Below, one piece after another: positions 8,147-17,955 of a DNA stretch of 61,449 nucleotides. This DNA is from Cypionkella sp. (GTDB lineage Bacteria > Pseudomonadota > Alphaproteobacteria > Rhodobacterales > Rhodobacteraceae). The stretch is from contig JALOSF010000003.1 of assembly GCA_025458525.1 (NCBI GenBank), forward strand, positions 1 to 61,449. Direction: 5' to 3'. The notes below the pieces were generated by a model, which saw only the letters and a program-made list of their open reading frames with translations, did not search any database and was not told where the DNA came from. The stretch's first letter is position 1; each line of letters begins with the position of its first letter. A program made the position numbers and the translations under genes.

Positions 8147-9226
8147 ATGGACCTGACCACCCTCAGAGCCAAGTATATCGAAGCCGTGGCCGCCGCGGCC
8201 ACCGAAGCCGCCCTGGAGGACGTAAGGCTTGCCGCCCTTGGCAAGAAGGGCGAAATCAGCGCCTTGATGGCGACACTGGGCAAGATGGACCCCGATCAGC
8301 GCAAGGCGGCAGGTGCCGCGATGAACCTGCTGCGCGACGAGATCGACGCCGCCCTGCGCGCAAAGAAAGCCGGTCTTGCCGACGCCGCCCTGAACGAAAG
8401 GCTACGGTCGGAATGGCTTGACGTCACCCTGCCGGGCAGGCCCCGCCCGCATGGCACCATCCACCCTGTCAGCCAGGTGATGGAGGAGTTGACGGCGATC
8501 TTTGCCGACATGGGTTTTGCCGTGGCCGAAGGCCCACAGGTGGAATCGGACTGGTATAATTTCGATGCGCTGAACATCCCGCCCGAGCATCCGGCGCGGC
8601 AGGAACATGATACGTTTTTCATGCACCGTGCGCCCGGCGACAATCGTCCGCCGCATGTGCTGCGCACCCATACAAGCCCGGTGCAGATCCGTGCCATGAC
8701 CGAAAACGGCGCGCCGATCCGTGTGATCGCGCCCGGCCGCGTCTACCGGATGGACATGGACCAGACCCATACCCCGATGTTCCATCAGGTCGAAGGCCTT
8801 GCCATCGACCGCGACATCAGCATGGCCAATCTGAAATGGACGCTGGAGGAATTCTGCCGCGCCTTCTTTGAGGTGGACCGGGTCGAACTTCGGTTCCGGG
8901 CCAGCCACTTCCCCTTTACCGAACCGTCGGCCGAGGTGGATATCCGCTATTCCAACGTGGGTGGCCAGCTTCGCATCGGCGAGGGCGACAAGTGGATGGA
9001 GATCCTGGGCAGCGGCATGGTGCATCCAAAGGTGCTGGCCGCCGCCGGTGTGGACCCCGACAAATGGCAGGGCTTTGCCTTTGGCATGGGGATCGACCGC
9101 ATCGCGATGCTGAAATATGGCATCCCGGACCTGCGCGCCTTTTTCGAGTCAGACCTGCGCTGGCTGCGCCATTATGGGTTTGCGGCACTCGACATGCCGG
9201 ATCTGGCAGGCGGGCTAAGCCGCTAG
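8147..9226 (+). CDS. pheS: Phenylalanine--tRNA ligase alpha subunit
   Basis: The 359-aa product carries the class II synthetase motifs: motif 1 region ([19 protein letters not shown]), motif 2 ([20 protein letters not shown]) and motif 3 ([16 protein letters not shown]), after an N-terminal coiled-coil arm (about 1-85). It forms the alpha2-beta2 enzyme with PheT and charges tRNA-Phe. I chose ATG 8147 ([10 protein letters not shown]), preceded by AAAGGGG. pheT follows about 310 bases later on the same strand. Confidence 0.97.
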   Translation: MDLTTLRAKYIEAVAAAATEAALEDVRLAALGKKGEISALMATLGKMDPDQRKAAGAAMNLLRDEIDAALRAKKAGLADAALNERLRSEWLDVTLPGRPRPHGTIHPVSQVMEELTAIFADMGFAVAEGPQVESDWYNFDALNIPPEHPARQEHDTFFMHRAPGDNRPPHVLRTHTSPVQIRAMTENGAPIRVIAPGRVYRMDMDQTHTPMFHQVEGLAIDRDISMANLKWTLEEFCRAFFEVDRVELRFRASHFPFTEPSAEVDIRYSNVGGQLRIGEGDKWMEILGSGMVHPKVLAAAGVDPDKWQGFAFGMGIDRIAMLKYGIPDLRAFFESDLRWLRHYGFAALDMPDLAGGLSR

Positions 9227-9231
9227 CCGCC

Positions 9232-9381
9232 CTAAAGCGGCTGGGCCAGAACTTCTGCCACTGATTGAAGCCCGCGGGCGGCCAGCACAAAGCACAGCGC
9301 CGCCGCAGCGATCATCAGGATCAGTGGCCAGGGATTTCTGGCCTTGTGGTTCTTGGGTTTGGTGAGCATCGGGTCCATCAT
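9232..9381 (-). CDS. Small single-pass membrane protein, hypothetical
   Basis: A 49-aa ORF lies on the strand opposite the pheS-pheT genes, in the gap between them. It begins with ATG 9381 (ATG 9378 and 9366 are also in frame), has a basic stretch (LTKPKNHKARNP), then one clear transmembrane segment (PLILMIAAAALCFVLAARGL) and a short amphipathic tail ending AQPL. This is a coherent small-membrane-protein layout, with positive charges on the expected cytoplasmic side. The ribosome binding site is weak. I do not recognise the family. Confidence 0.5.
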   Translation of the reverse strand: MMDPMLTKPKNHKARNPWPLILMIAAAALCFVLAARGLQSVAEVLAQPL

Positions 9382-9537
9382 GCGGCACAGCCTAAGCAGA
9401 ACCCGTGCCCAGAATGTGGCGAACTGCCGTCGAGCCAGGCGACAAGCCGTTTCCAGACCGGAAACCCCAGACGCCCACCTTTCCCTTTGCGCCGCTTTGC
9501 GCTAAGGCCGAACCCAAGAAATCTAGGGACGCCCGCG

Positions 9538-11946
9538 ATGAAATTCACTCTCTCCTGGCTCAAGGATCACCTCGAAACCGAGGCGCCACTTGATGACATC
9601 CTTTATGCCCTGACCGATCTGGGGCTGGAGGTGGAGGAGGTGGTCAATCCCGCCGCCAAACTGACGCCATTCACGATTGCAAAGGTGCTGCATGCCGAAC
9701 AGCACCCCGATGCGGATCGGCTGCGGGTGTGCCGTGTGCTGACGGATGAGGGCGAAAAGCAGATCGTCTGCGGCGCGCCCAATGCCCGCGCGGGGATAAC
9801 CGTGGTGCTGTGCAAACCCGGCGATTATGTGCCGGGCATCGATACCACGCTGGGGGTTGGCAAGATCCGCGGCGTGGAATCGCATGGCATGATGGCCTCC
9901 GAGCGCGAGCTGGAGCTGTCGGATGAACACAACGGCATCATCGAGCTGCCCTCGGGCGAGGTCGGCGACAAGTTCGTGGACTGGCTGGCCGCCAACCGCC
10001 CCGGCACGGTGGACCCGATGATCCATATCAAGATCACGCCCAACCGCCCCGATGCCTTGGGGGTGCGCGGGATTGCGCGCGATCTGGCGGCGCGGGGTCT
10101 TGGCACGCTGAAGCCGCTGGACATCCCGGTGATTGCCGGGGCCTTTGATTGCCCGATCACGGTGCGGATCGACCCTGCTCTCAAGACCAAGGGCTGCCCG
10201 CATTTCGCCGGGCGCCTGATCCGGGGCGTCAAGAACGGGCCGTCACCCGATTGGCTGCAACAGCGGCTGAAGGCGATCGGCCTGCGCCCGATTTCGGCGC
10301 TGGTGGACATCACCAACTATTTCACCTTTGGCCTGAACCGCCCCTTGCACGTGTTTGATGCGGCAAAGGTGACGGGCGTGCTGCGCATCCACCCCGCGCA
10401 GGGCGGAGAGCAGATGCTGGCGCTGGATGGCAAGACCTACACGCTGTCGCCCGGCATGATGGCGATTTCGGACGATAACGGCGTGGAATCGCTGGCCGGA
10501 ATCATGGGCGGCGACCTGTCGGGCTGCACGCCGGAAACAACCGATGTGTTTCTGGAATCGGCCTGGTGGGATCCGATCACCATTGCCGCCACGGGCCGCG
10601 CCTTGCGGATCAATTCCGATGCGCGTTATCGGTTCGAGCGCGGGGTCGATCCCGCCTTTACCCTGCCGGGGCTGGATCTTGCGACGCAGATGGTGCTTGA
10701 CCTGTGCGGCGGCGAGCCAAGCCATCTGGCGCAGGACGGGGCCGCGATCATCACGACGCGCGCTTACCGGCTTGATCCGGCGCGGGTGATCTCGCTGGTC
10801 GGGATGGACATTCCCGAGGCCGAGCAACGCGCGACGCTGACCGCCCTTGGCTTTACGCTGAACGGCGATATGGCCAGCCCGCCAAGCTGGCGCCCGGATG
10901 TTCTGGGCGAGGCCGATCTGGTCGAGGAGGTGGCGCGTGTCGCCTCGCTGTCAAAGCTGGTGGGCAAGGCCTTGCCGCGTGCGGAGCCGGGGGTGCCGCG
11001 CCCGATCCTGACCCCGCTGCAACAGCGCGAGCGCATGGCACGGCGCACCATTGCCGCCTTGGGGTATAATGAATGCGTCACCTATAGTTTCATCGACGAA
11101 GCCGCCGCGCGCCTGTTTGGCGGGGGCGGCGATGCCGTGCGGGTCGATAACCCCATCTCGTCGGAAATGAGCCACCTGCGCCCCGATCTGTTGCCCGGTC
11201 TTTTGCGCGCTGCGGCCCGCAATCAGGCGCGCGGTTTCATGGATCTGAGCCTTGCCGAAATCGGGCCGGTCTTTACCGGGGGCGAGCCGGAGGAACAGCA
11301 GTTGCAGGCGACCGGGCTTCTGGTTGGGCAGGTGGCCCCGCGCGACCCCTATGGCAGCCGCCGTCCGGTCGATGTGTTTGACGCCAAGGCGGATGTCGAG
11401 ACGGTTCTGTCGGCGCTGGGTGCCCCGTCGCGGGTGCAGATCACGCGCAAGGTGGCTGGGTGGTGGCATCCGGGCCGGTCGGGCGCGATCGGCCTTGGCC
11501 CAAATGTGATGGCCAGTTTCGGCGAGGTGCACCCCAAGGTGCTGGCCGAGATGGGCGTCAAGGGGCCTGCGGTGGCCTTTACCGTTTTTGTCGCCGCCAT
11601 CCCCTTGCCCAAGGTGAAAACGCCCACGCGGCCTGCGCTTGCCATCAGCGATCTTCAGGCGGTAGAGCGGGACTTCGCCTTTGTCGTGGACAAATCCGTC
11701 GAAGGGTTGACGGCGGTGAACGCGGCCCTGGGGGCGGACAAGGCGCTGATCGCCTCGGCCCGGATCTTCGACCAGTTCACCGGCGAAAAGGCCGAAGCAC
11801 AGATGGGGGCGGGCAAGAAATCCATCGCGCTCACCGTGCGCTTGCAGCCGACTGACAGGACCCTGACCGAGGCCGATATCGAGGCGGTGTCGGCCAAGAT
11901 CATCGAAAAGGTCGCCAAGGCCACGGGCGGCACCTTGCGCGGGTGA
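9538..11946 (+). CDS. pheT: Phenylalanine--tRNA ligase beta subunit
   Basis: The 802-aa product starts MKFTLSWLKDHLETEAPLDD and contains in order the EMAP-like tRNA-binding domain (about 40-150), B3/B4 editing domain (about 215-385), B5 domain (about 405-475), the catalytic-like core (starting near PLQQRERMARRTIAALGYNE) and the C-terminal anticodon-binding FDX-ACB domain (AVERDFAFVVDKSVEG to the end). Length is typical. The long reading frame opens at 9265, but family alignment and AGGGAC before ATG 9538 fix the start. It partners PheS. Confidence 0.97.
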   Translation: MKFTLSWLKDHLETEAPLDDILYALTDLGLEVEEVVNPAAKLTPFTIAKVLHAEQHPDADRLRVCRVLTDEGEKQIVCGAPNARAGITVVLCKPGDYVPGIDTTLGVGKIRGVESHGMMASERELELSDEHNGIIELPSGEVGDKFVDWLAANRPGTVDPMIHIKITPNRPDALGVRGIARDLAARGLGTLKPLDIPVIAGAFDCPITVRIDPALKTKGCPHFAGRLIRGVKNGPSPDWLQQRLKAIGLRPISALVDITNYFTFGLNRPLHVFDAAKVTGVLRIHPAQGGEQMLALDGKTYTLSPGMMAISDDNGVESLAGIMGGDLSGCTPETTDVFLESAWWDPITIAATGRALRINSDARYRFERGVDPAFTLPGLDLATQMVLDLCGGEPSHLAQDGAAIITTRAYRLDPARVISLVGMDIPEAEQRATLTALGFTLNGDMASPPSWRPDVLGEADLVEEVARVASLSKLVGKALPRAEPGVPRPILTPLQQRERMARRTIAALGYNECVTYSFIDEAAARLFGGGGDAVRVDNPISSEMSHLRPDLLPGLLRAAARNQARGFMDLSLAEIGPVFTGGEPEEQQLQATGLLVGQVAPRDPYGSRRPVDVFDAKADVETVLSALGAPSRVQITRKVAGWWHPGRSGAIGLGPNVMASFGEVHPKVLAEMGVKGPAVAFTVFVAAIPLPKVKTPTRPALAISDLQAVERDFAFVVDKSVEGLTAVNAALGADKALIASARIFDQFTGEKAEAQMGAGKKSIALTVRLQPTDRTLTEADIEAVSAKIIEKVAKATGGTLRG

Positions 11947-12011
11947 AATTCCGTGGCGTAACCCGCCCTGCATGCTCTTGATCGGGCGCGGGGCGGGGAT
12001 AGGCTGCACGG

Positions 12012-13622
12012 ATGGAATTCGATTACATCATCGCTGGGGGTGGGTCTGCCGGATGCGTTCTGGCCGCCCGGCTGTCTGCCGACCCCGGCGTGACGGTCTG
12101 TCTGGTCGAGGCAGGCGGGGCAGGGCGCGGGGTCATGGTGCGTGCGCCTGCCATGGTGGCTGGCATGGTGTCCGGGCGGCCAAAGATCAACAACTGGGCC
12201 TATCACACGGTGCCGCAACCCGGATTGAACGGGCGGCGCGGGTTTCAGCCGCGGGGCAGGGCGTTGGGCGGCAGTTCCGCGATCAATGCGATGCTTTATG
12301 TGCGCGGTCATCCGGCCGATTACGACGAATGGGCCGATCTGGGCGCGGACGGCTGGGATTGGGCGTCGGTCCTGCCCTATTTCCTGCGGGCCGAGGGCAA
12401 TGCGCGCGGGGCCAGCGATTTTCACGGCGCGACCGGGCCGTTGCAGGTGGGCGACCAAAGCCAGCCGCGCCCGATCTCGGGCGCGTTTCTGGCGGCCTGT
12501 GCGCAAACGCAGATCGCGCTGACCGACGATTTCAACGGTGCCGAGCAAGAGGGCGCAGGGCTGTATCAGGTCACGCAGTTCCATTCCGGCCCGCGCAAGG
12601 GCGAACGCGGTTCGGCGGCGGCGGCCTATTTGCACCCGGTGATGCGGCGCCCGAACCTGACGGTGCTGACCGGCTGTCAGGCCGAGCGGGTGACGTTCGA
12701 CAACCGGCATGTGACGGGCCTTTTGGTGCGCAGGCAAGGGCGGCAGATGCATGTGCGGGCGCGGCGCGAGGTGATTTCCGCGCTTGGCGCCTTTGGATCG
12801 CCCAAACTTTTGCTGCTGTCCGGCATCGGCCCCGAGGACGAGCTGCGCGCCCATGCCATCCGCCCGGTTCACGCGCTTGAAGGCGTGGGGCGCAATCTCC
12901 AAGACCATCTGGATTACACGATCAGCCACCACTCTCTGCGCGGGGATGTGGTGGGCCTCAATCCCGGGGGGCTTTGGCGGCTGATGCGGGCCGCCCTTGC
13001 GTGGCGCAAGACGGGCGAGGGGCTCTTTGCCTCGCCGATGGCCGAGGGTGGGGCGTTCCTGCGCTCTGACCCGGGTCAGGCGCGGCCCGATCTGCAAGTG
13101 CATTTCGTGGTTGGCATTGTCGATCAGCACATGCGCAAGCTGCATTTCGCGAATGGCTATTCGGCCCATGTCTGCGTTCTGCGCCCCGCTTCGCGCGGGA
13201 CGGTGGGGTTGCAGGACGCAAACCCCGCCTCTGCCCCCCGGATCAATCCCGGATTTCTAAGCGATCCGGCAGATCTGCCGCTGTTGATGCGGGGCGCCCG
13301 GATGATCGAGGCGGTGTTGCAGGCCCCCGCGCTCGGGCCTTGGCGCGGCAAGCGGCTTTATCCGCATGATGGCAGCGATGCGGGGCTGGCCGCCGATATC
13401 CGGGCGCGTGCCGATACGATCTATCACCCCGTCGGCACCTGCCGGATGGGGCGCGACGATCTTGCCGTGACCGACAGCCAAGGCCGGGTGCACGGGATAG
13501 GGGGGCTGCGGGTGGTGGATGCCTCGCTGATGCCGCGCCTGATCGGCGGCAATACCAACGCCCCCACCATCATGATGGCCGAACGGATTGCCGATCTGAT
13601 GCAGCCTAGCGCCGCGGTTTAG
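12012..13622 (+). CDS. GMC-family FAD-dependent alcohol dehydrogenase (choline dehydrogenase-like)
   Basis: The 536-aa product has the N-terminal FAD-binding signature (FDYIIAGGGSAGCVLAARLS), the GMC signature regions (GRALGGSSAINAMLYVRGHP and SPKLLLLSGIGP) and the C-terminal active-site pair, histidine H472 in YHPVGTCRMG and asparagine in GNTNAPTIMMAE. These oxidoreductases oxidise alcohols such as choline or alkanols. There is no betaine gene neighbour, so choline is not favoured. It stands alone, and its 3' end overlaps the convergent DUF1523 gene by 17 bases. Confidence 0.92.
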   Translation: MEFDYIIAGGGSAGCVLAARLSADPGVTVCLVEAGGAGRGVMVRAPAMVAGMVSGRPKINNWAYHTVPQPGLNGRRGFQPRGRALGGSSAINAMLYVRGHPADYDEWADLGADGWDWASVLPYFLRAEGNARGASDFHGATGPLQVGDQSQPRPISGAFLAACAQTQIALTDDFNGAEQEGAGLYQVTQFHSGPRKGERGSAAAAYLHPVMRRPNLTVLTGCQAERVTFDNRHVTGLLVRRQGRQMHVRARREVISALGAFGSPKLLLLSGIGPEDELRAHAIRPVHALEGVGRNLQDHLDYTISHHSLRGDVVGLNPGGLWRLMRAALAWRKTGEGLFASPMAEGGAFLRSDPGQARPDLQVHFVVGIVDQHMRKLHFANGYSAHVCVLRPASRGTVGLQDANPASAPRINPGFLSDPADLPLLMRGARMIEAVLQAPALGPWRGKRLYPHDGSDAGLAADIRARADTIYHPVGTCRMGRDDLAVTDSQGRVHGIGGLRVVDASLMPRLIGGNTNAPTIMMAERIADLMQPSAAV

Positions 13623-14277
13623 ACCGCCACGATGCAAGCCAGGCACCCAGCCGGCCAAACACACCCTTGGCCCGGTCGCGCGCCGCATCGGCGCGGGCAT
13701 CCACGCTGTCCCACGTTTCGGCCACCCCATCCAGCGCCGGATCAATCGTGCGTTCGCGAAACTGAAGCCAGATCCGACGCATCATGAACAAGGCGACCGC
13801 AAGCGCGGTCAGGATGATGATGTTGATCCAGGGGATCAGCGTCACATCCGGCCCGGCCACGCGCTTGATCGAAACCGCATTGGGAAAGATCGTGAAAAAC
13901 TGGTTGCGCCAGCCATAATGCCGGACTGCCACCCAGATCGGCGCTGCCTCGGTAGAGGCGAATTCCTTTGCCTGGGTCTGCAAGCCGAAGCTGTTGATCT
14001 TGAAATAGGGCGGCCAGCCCCAGCCGGTATCTTCGTTGCGGTATTCCATCGTCTTGCCGTTCGGATAGACCGCGTTGATGAAGAACACGTCGCGCGAGGT
14101 GGTATTGGTCATGCCCACTTCGGATCGGCTCCAGAACAGCGAGTTTTCGCCGATATCCACGCGCCGGTTTTCCGACCCGACGATCCGGACGATATCGGTC
14201 TGCGGCAAGGTGTAATGCAAGAAGGCAAACACCAGCGTCGCCAAGGTCAGCCAAAAGCCCCATTTCACGTAACGCAT
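13606..14277 (-). CDS. DUF1523-like membrane protein
   Basis: The 223-aa product has an N-terminal transmembrane helix (WGFWLTLATLVFAFLHYTL), an exported domain of about 120 residues with conserved aromatic motifs (GWGWPPYFKINSFGLQTQAK and YGWRNQFFTIFPNAVSIKRV), a second transmembrane helix (IPWINIIILTALAVALFMM) and a basic cytoplasmic tail. I recognise it as DUF1523, a family known mainly from Rhodobacterales and without assigned function. It is the last of six genes in a minus-strand operon led by a coiled-coil protein, starting 7 bases after the preceding stop. Confidence 0.75.
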   Translation of the reverse strand: MRYVKWGFWLTLATLVFAFLHYTLPQTDIVRIVGSENRRVDIGENSLFWSRSEVGMTNTTSRDVFFINAVYPNGKTMEYRNEDTGWGWPPYFKINSFGLQTQAKEFASTEAAPIWVAVRHYGWRNQFFTIFPNAVSIKRVAGPDVTLIPWINIIILTALAVALFMMRRIWLQFRERTIDPALDGVAETWDSVDARADAARDRAKGVFGRLGAWLASWRSKPRR

Positions 14278-14284
14278 TGTCGCC

Positions 14285-14554
14285 TCATTGAAAATTCATG
14301 ACATAGACAGTCACGACCACAAGCACGGTCGGAATGATGTAGATGAGCCAGAGCAGGTTCTTCTTCAAGCCCTTGTCATAGCGGGCCATGCCGGCCTCGA
14401 CATAGGCGCTGCGGTCGCCACCAAGCCCGCCGGCATCGAATTCCTTTTCCAGCCGTTCCCGCGCCACGGATCGCAGGTAGATCTTCATGATGAAATAGAT
14501 CGCCGTCAGCACGACATAGCCCACGATCGCCAGTCTGATCCAGCCGATGATCAT
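14285..14554 (-). CDS. Small two-helix membrane protein, hypothetical
   Basis: The 89-aa product (MIIGWIRLAIVGYVVLTAIY...) has one transmembrane helix at each end (about 4-24 and 68-87), flanking a charged loop (RSVARERLEKEFDAGGLGGD). Its ATG (14554) overlaps the TGA of the 453-aa gene upstream as ATGA, so translation is coupled. It sits between that gene and the DUF1523 gene, forming the membrane end of the operon. No family recognised. Confidence 0.8.
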   Translation of the reverse strand: MIIGWIRLAIVGYVVLTAIYFIMKIYLRSVARERLEKEFDAGGLGGDRSAYVEAGMARYDKGLKKNLLWLIYIIPTVLVVVTVYVMNFQ

Positions 14555-15912
14555 CGCGGCCCCCGTGTCGCGCTGCCCCAAGGGCCGATGACCGGGCCAA
14601 GGCTGCGGGCGGGCTTCGGCTCGGGTCTGCCGCGATTGTCCATCCCGGGTTCCGGGCCGAACAGCGCCGCGCGCGCGCCTTGTTTGTCGACCATGTATTC
14701 CCGTTCCAGAAAATCGGCGACATAGCGGCGCTTGCGGTCGGACCAGCGGGCATAGGACGCGTAGAACAGTTCCTTGTGGACGATGAACATCTGCCGCACA
14801 TCCATGGGGGCAAGTTCTGACAGCAGCATGTTGACCAGATCACGGTCTTTGTGCGCCCGCGCCCGCAGCGTGTAGAAATAGGCCGGATGTTCGCTGGTGA
14901 TCCGTGGCCAGACGCCCCCGGCCTCGATCCAGCGCAGAAGTGCGGCCAGCCCCTGAAACTCCATCGGCAGGCTGGCGCCCAGGCGATGCGCAATCGCGCG
15001 CAATTCGGTGCGCCGGGCATCGCCGATCTCCAGATCCAGCGTGTCCGCGGCCTCGACCAGAATGAAGTCCATCTTCTGGCGGATCACCGCGGCTGCATCC
15101 ATGCCGCGCGCCTGCACGATGGGTTCGGCAAGCTGGTTGCGTTCCAGCCAGTCGGCAATCTGATTGCGGTGGGTCAGGTCGAACACCGGCGCAATCGGCA
15201 CCGCGCCAAGGCTTTCGCGCGGCAGCGTCGAGACGATCGCCGGAAAGGCCACATCGCGAAACACATAAAGTCCGCCGAAATGGCTGGTCCAGAAGTTCGG
15301 CTGTTCGAAGGTCATCTGCGGCAGGCTGATCGGCACCCGCGTCACATCGCCGGTCTTTCGGGCCAAGGTGATCATCTCGGCAATCAGCAGGTCGTCGCGC
15401 CAGCCGTCCGGTTCGGTGCGAAACCGCTCGATCAGACCAGCGAGTTTGCCCGCATCGGCGACATGGCCACCGATCGTATCGGCCTCGACCGTGATCCGGC
15501 GGATATCGAGCAGCTTTGCCGGGGTCGAAATCTCGAACACCGAGTTTTGCAGCTCCCCCGCCACCGCATCACGTGCGGTCAGCGCAAAGAGCTGCGCCTC
15601 GTTGGTTTCGATGAATTGGCGCAGGATCCCGCGCGAGGTCGAGAATTTGGAATGCAGCAGCGGCGCATGTTTCTGCGCCGTGGTCAGCAGGATGAACTGC
15701 CGGTTGGCGCCATTGGGGTTGAGGTAAAGATCATCCCCCAGCTCTACGCCGATTTCGGGGGAATAACCGGAAATGTCGATGTGAAAATCGCTCAGGCCGG
15801 TTTGCTTGCCGCACAGATGCTGCATCGCGCGCTTGTAACGCTCCACCAAGGCAGGCGACGACACCTCGATCAGGTTGCCAAACATCAGGCCTTTTTCAAT
15901 GAGGCGTTTCAT
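14551..15912 (-). CDS. Conserved hypothetical protein of the AAA+ operon (453 aa)
   Basis: The product begins MKRLIEKGLMFGNLIEVSSP at ATG 15912; a longer reading frame to 16116 lacks plausible sequence and a ribosome binding site, while AGGA lies 8 bases before ATG 15912. I see no transmembrane helix, signal peptide or familiar catalytic motif. The sequence is soluble-looking, with a C-terminal charged stretch (LREYMVDKQ-like, then proline/arginine rich). It may correspond to one of the recently defined Rhodobacterales DUFs (I think DUF6638, not verified). It follows the AAA+ ATPase gene by 106 bases and overlaps the next small membrane gene, so a shared function is likely. Confidence 0.75.
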   Translation of the reverse strand: MKRLIEKGLMFGNLIEVSSPALVERYKRAMQHLCGKQTGLSDFHIDISGYSPEIGVELGDDLYLNPNGANRQFILLTTAQKHAPLLHSKFSTSRGILRQFIETNEAQLFALTARDAVAGELQNSVFEISTPAKLLDIRRITVEADTIGGHVADAGKLAGLIERFRTEPDGWRDDLLIAEMITLARKTGDVTRVPISLPQMTFEQPNFWTSHFGGLYVFRDVAFPAIVSTLPRESLGAVPIAPVFDLTHRNQIADWLERNQLAEPIVQARGMDAAAVIRQKMDFILVEAADTLDLEIGDARRTELRAIAHRLGASLPMEFQGLAALLRWIEAGGVWPRITSEHPAYFYTLRARAHKDRDLVNMLLSELAPMDVRQMFIVHKELFYASYARWSDRKRRYVADFLEREYMVDKQGARAALFGPEPGMDNRGRPEPKPARSLGPVIGPWGSATRGPR

Positions 15913-16018
15913 GCTGTCGGTCCTGTGGGCGTGGTGCCATGGAAAAGACCCGATGTCGCGCCCCGTGTCGGCTGGGCGCGGCGCGCTTTTGGCGCTGTGC
16001 CATGCACCGGCTTGCGCA

Positions 16019-17944
16019 TCACCCCTTCCCCTCCAGATAGCGCCGCTTGGCCTCCTCGCTGCGCTGATAGTCGCGCACCATGGCCTCGATGGCCACCTCG
16101 TCGGACTTGTCGGCATAGCGGAATTCGCTGTCGGCGTAGCGGTTGATTTCCTGGATCACCATGTCCACGGTGATCGGGGTCATCAGACTTTGGATCATCG
16201 CCAGCTTTTCGTCATAGGGTTTGAACAGGAACAGATCGGGCTGGTCCATCCAGTCGTCGGGCAGTTCGAAATCCATCGCCCGCACCTTCACCGCATCGGT
16301 GATGTTCTTGATCGCGCGCCCGGTAAAGCGGGGGTCGGCCTGTTGGATGGCTTTCAGATAGCGGCCGATCTTTGCAATGGTGTCAAGCGGGCCGAGGTCG
16401 GCCACTGTTGCCTCCCAAACCTCAAGCAGCCCATCCTCCTGGGGTTTTGAATGCCGATCGAAACTGGCGGCGACGGCGCGTTTGATTTCCTGCGCCGCGA
16501 ACAAGTCATGGTCGCCCAGCGGGATCGCGTGGGTCTTGCCCAAAAGCAGGCTGAGGATGTCGATGTAATCCTCTTGTGTTTGTGGGCCATCGACCAGAAA
16601 ACGCGCGCCGGCACGTTGGCGCAGGGCATCATCGACATTCTCGGGATAGTTCGAGAACATGCCAAAGGTGCAATTGCCGCGCACCACTGTGCCCGCGCCG
16701 GCAAAGGCCTGCATGAACACGGCCGTCACCTCTTGTTGACCCGCCGAGGATTGGCGGTCCCCCCGTTTGCCGGCCACCTGATCGATGTCGTCGATGGTGC
16801 CAAAGCCGATCACGCCGGGGTCAAGCACCGCGTCGATAAAGGCCTTGGCATTCTGGCCCGACTTGCCCTGATAGCTGTCGATCTGGTCGATGCTGAAGTT
16901 CTGATAGCGGAACGGATAGCCCGCCACCTTGCAGTAATCGTTCAAAAGCCCTGCCATCATTTGGATCAGCGTGGTCTTGCCCGTGCCGGGCTTGCCGTCG
17001 CCCATGAAGGTAAAGATGAACCCGCCCAGTTCGGCAAAGGGGTTGAGCTTGCGGTCGAAATCATAGGCCATCAGCATCTTGGCCAGCCGCAGCGATTGAT
17101 ATTTGGCGATGTGGTTGCCCACCACCTCATGCGGGCGCTTGAACTGCATGGTGATCGCGCCACCCTTGGCGGCGCGGGCGGGTTTGAAGCCCGCGATGGT
17201 CAGACCGTCCGCCTCCACCCGCCAGCTTGCGCTGGTAAAGGGCTCCAGCCGCGGGGCGGTTTGCGCGCGCTGCGCCAGCCGTTCCATCAGCGCCTCGCAA
17301 AAGGCGGCGACCGTGGCGGCCAGGCGGGCATCGTCGCTGGCATGCAGCGCGATGTCCTGATCCAATTCCCACAGCGCGCCTTGCAGGGCAAGCGGGGCAT
17401 TGTCGGTCAGCACTTCCTCGACAGTGCCGACCTCCACCGTTGTCGCGCCAAGGTGCGGGGCCAGCAGAAAGGCGGTGGCATTGGCAAAGGTGAACAGCGT
17501 CAGCAGTGCCTCGGCGGCCAGAAGATCGGTGAATTCGGCGCGCTTGATCTCGGGCAGGCGGCCTTCGAGATTGGCCTTCTTCAACTCGCCCAAGGGCGAG
17601 GCGGCGGCAAAGCTCTCCCCCATCGTCAGCGCAATCGCAAGGCCCCGGCGCAGCGCATGCAGCACCGATGCCTGTGCGGGCGTCACAAGGCCATCGCCCG
17701 CGCCCTCTATCCGCTCGACGATGCGCACGCCGCCGGGGCGCGTGGTGGGGCGGGTGACAAGGCCGGGGGTGGTCGGGCGGAACCGGGGCCTTGTGCCGAT
17801 GCCGGGGCTGCGTTCGGCCTGCGCGGCCTCGATCGCCTTGGCCAGACGGGGGGCGTGGTCTAAGCCGGTCAGCAAGGCCAAGGCCGCATCATACTGCGCG
17901 CGGATCGCGTCTTCCTTCAGCTCCATCGTGTCGCGTGTCGCCAT
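16019..17944 (-). CDS. AAA+ ATPase of an uncharacterised operon
   Basis: The 641-aa product has an N-terminal region of about 270 residues with no known domain, then an AAA+ module: Walker A in FMGDGKPGTGKTTLIQMMAG, a Walker B-like acidic stretch in GVIGFGTIDDIDQVAGKRGD, a sensor-1-like asparagine in FGMFSNYPENVDDALRQRAG and candidate arginine fingers just after it. The insertion AGYPFRYQNFSIDQIDSYQG after Walker A is unusual. Such enzymes remodel or disassemble protein complexes. It is the third gene of six, 11 bases after the 376-aa gene. Partners are probably the coiled-coil and 376-aa proteins encoded directly upstream. Confidence 0.88.
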   Translation of the reverse strand: MATRDTMELKEDAIRAQYDAALALLTGLDHAPRLAKAIEAAQAERSPGIGTRPRFRPTTPGLVTRPTTRPGGVRIVERIEGAGDGLVTPAQASVLHALRRGLAIALTMGESFAAASPLGELKKANLEGRLPEIKRAEFTDLLAAEALLTLFTFANATAFLLAPHLGATTVEVGTVEEVLTDNAPLALQGALWELDQDIALHASDDARLAATVAAFCEALMERLAQRAQTAPRLEPFTSASWRVEADGLTIAGFKPARAAKGGAITMQFKRPHEVVGNHIAKYQSLRLAKMLMAYDFDRKLNPFAELGGFIFTFMGDGKPGTGKTTLIQMMAGLLNDYCKVAGYPFRYQNFSIDQIDSYQGKSGQNAKAFIDAVLDPGVIGFGTIDDIDQVAGKRGDRQSSAGQQEVTAVFMQAFAGAGTVVRGNCTFGMFSNYPENVDDALRQRAGARFLVDGPQTQEDYIDILSLLLGKTHAIPLGDHDLFAAQEIKRAVAASFDRHSKPQEDGLLEVWEATVADLGPLDTIAKIGRYLKAIQQADPRFTGRAIKNITDAVKVRAMDFELPDDWMDQPDLFLFKPYDEKLAMIQSLMTPITVDMVIQEINRYADSEFRYADKSDEVAIEAMVRDYQRSEEAKRRYLEGKG

Positions 17945-17955
17945 GGCCTGTCCCC

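Noticed and set aside
12012..13622. Choline dehydrogenase (BetA) as the name for the GMC oxidoreductase
   Set aside because: GMC motifs are clear, but no betaine aldehyde dehydrogenase, BetI or choline transporter gene is next to it, and many GMC enzymes act on other alcohols.
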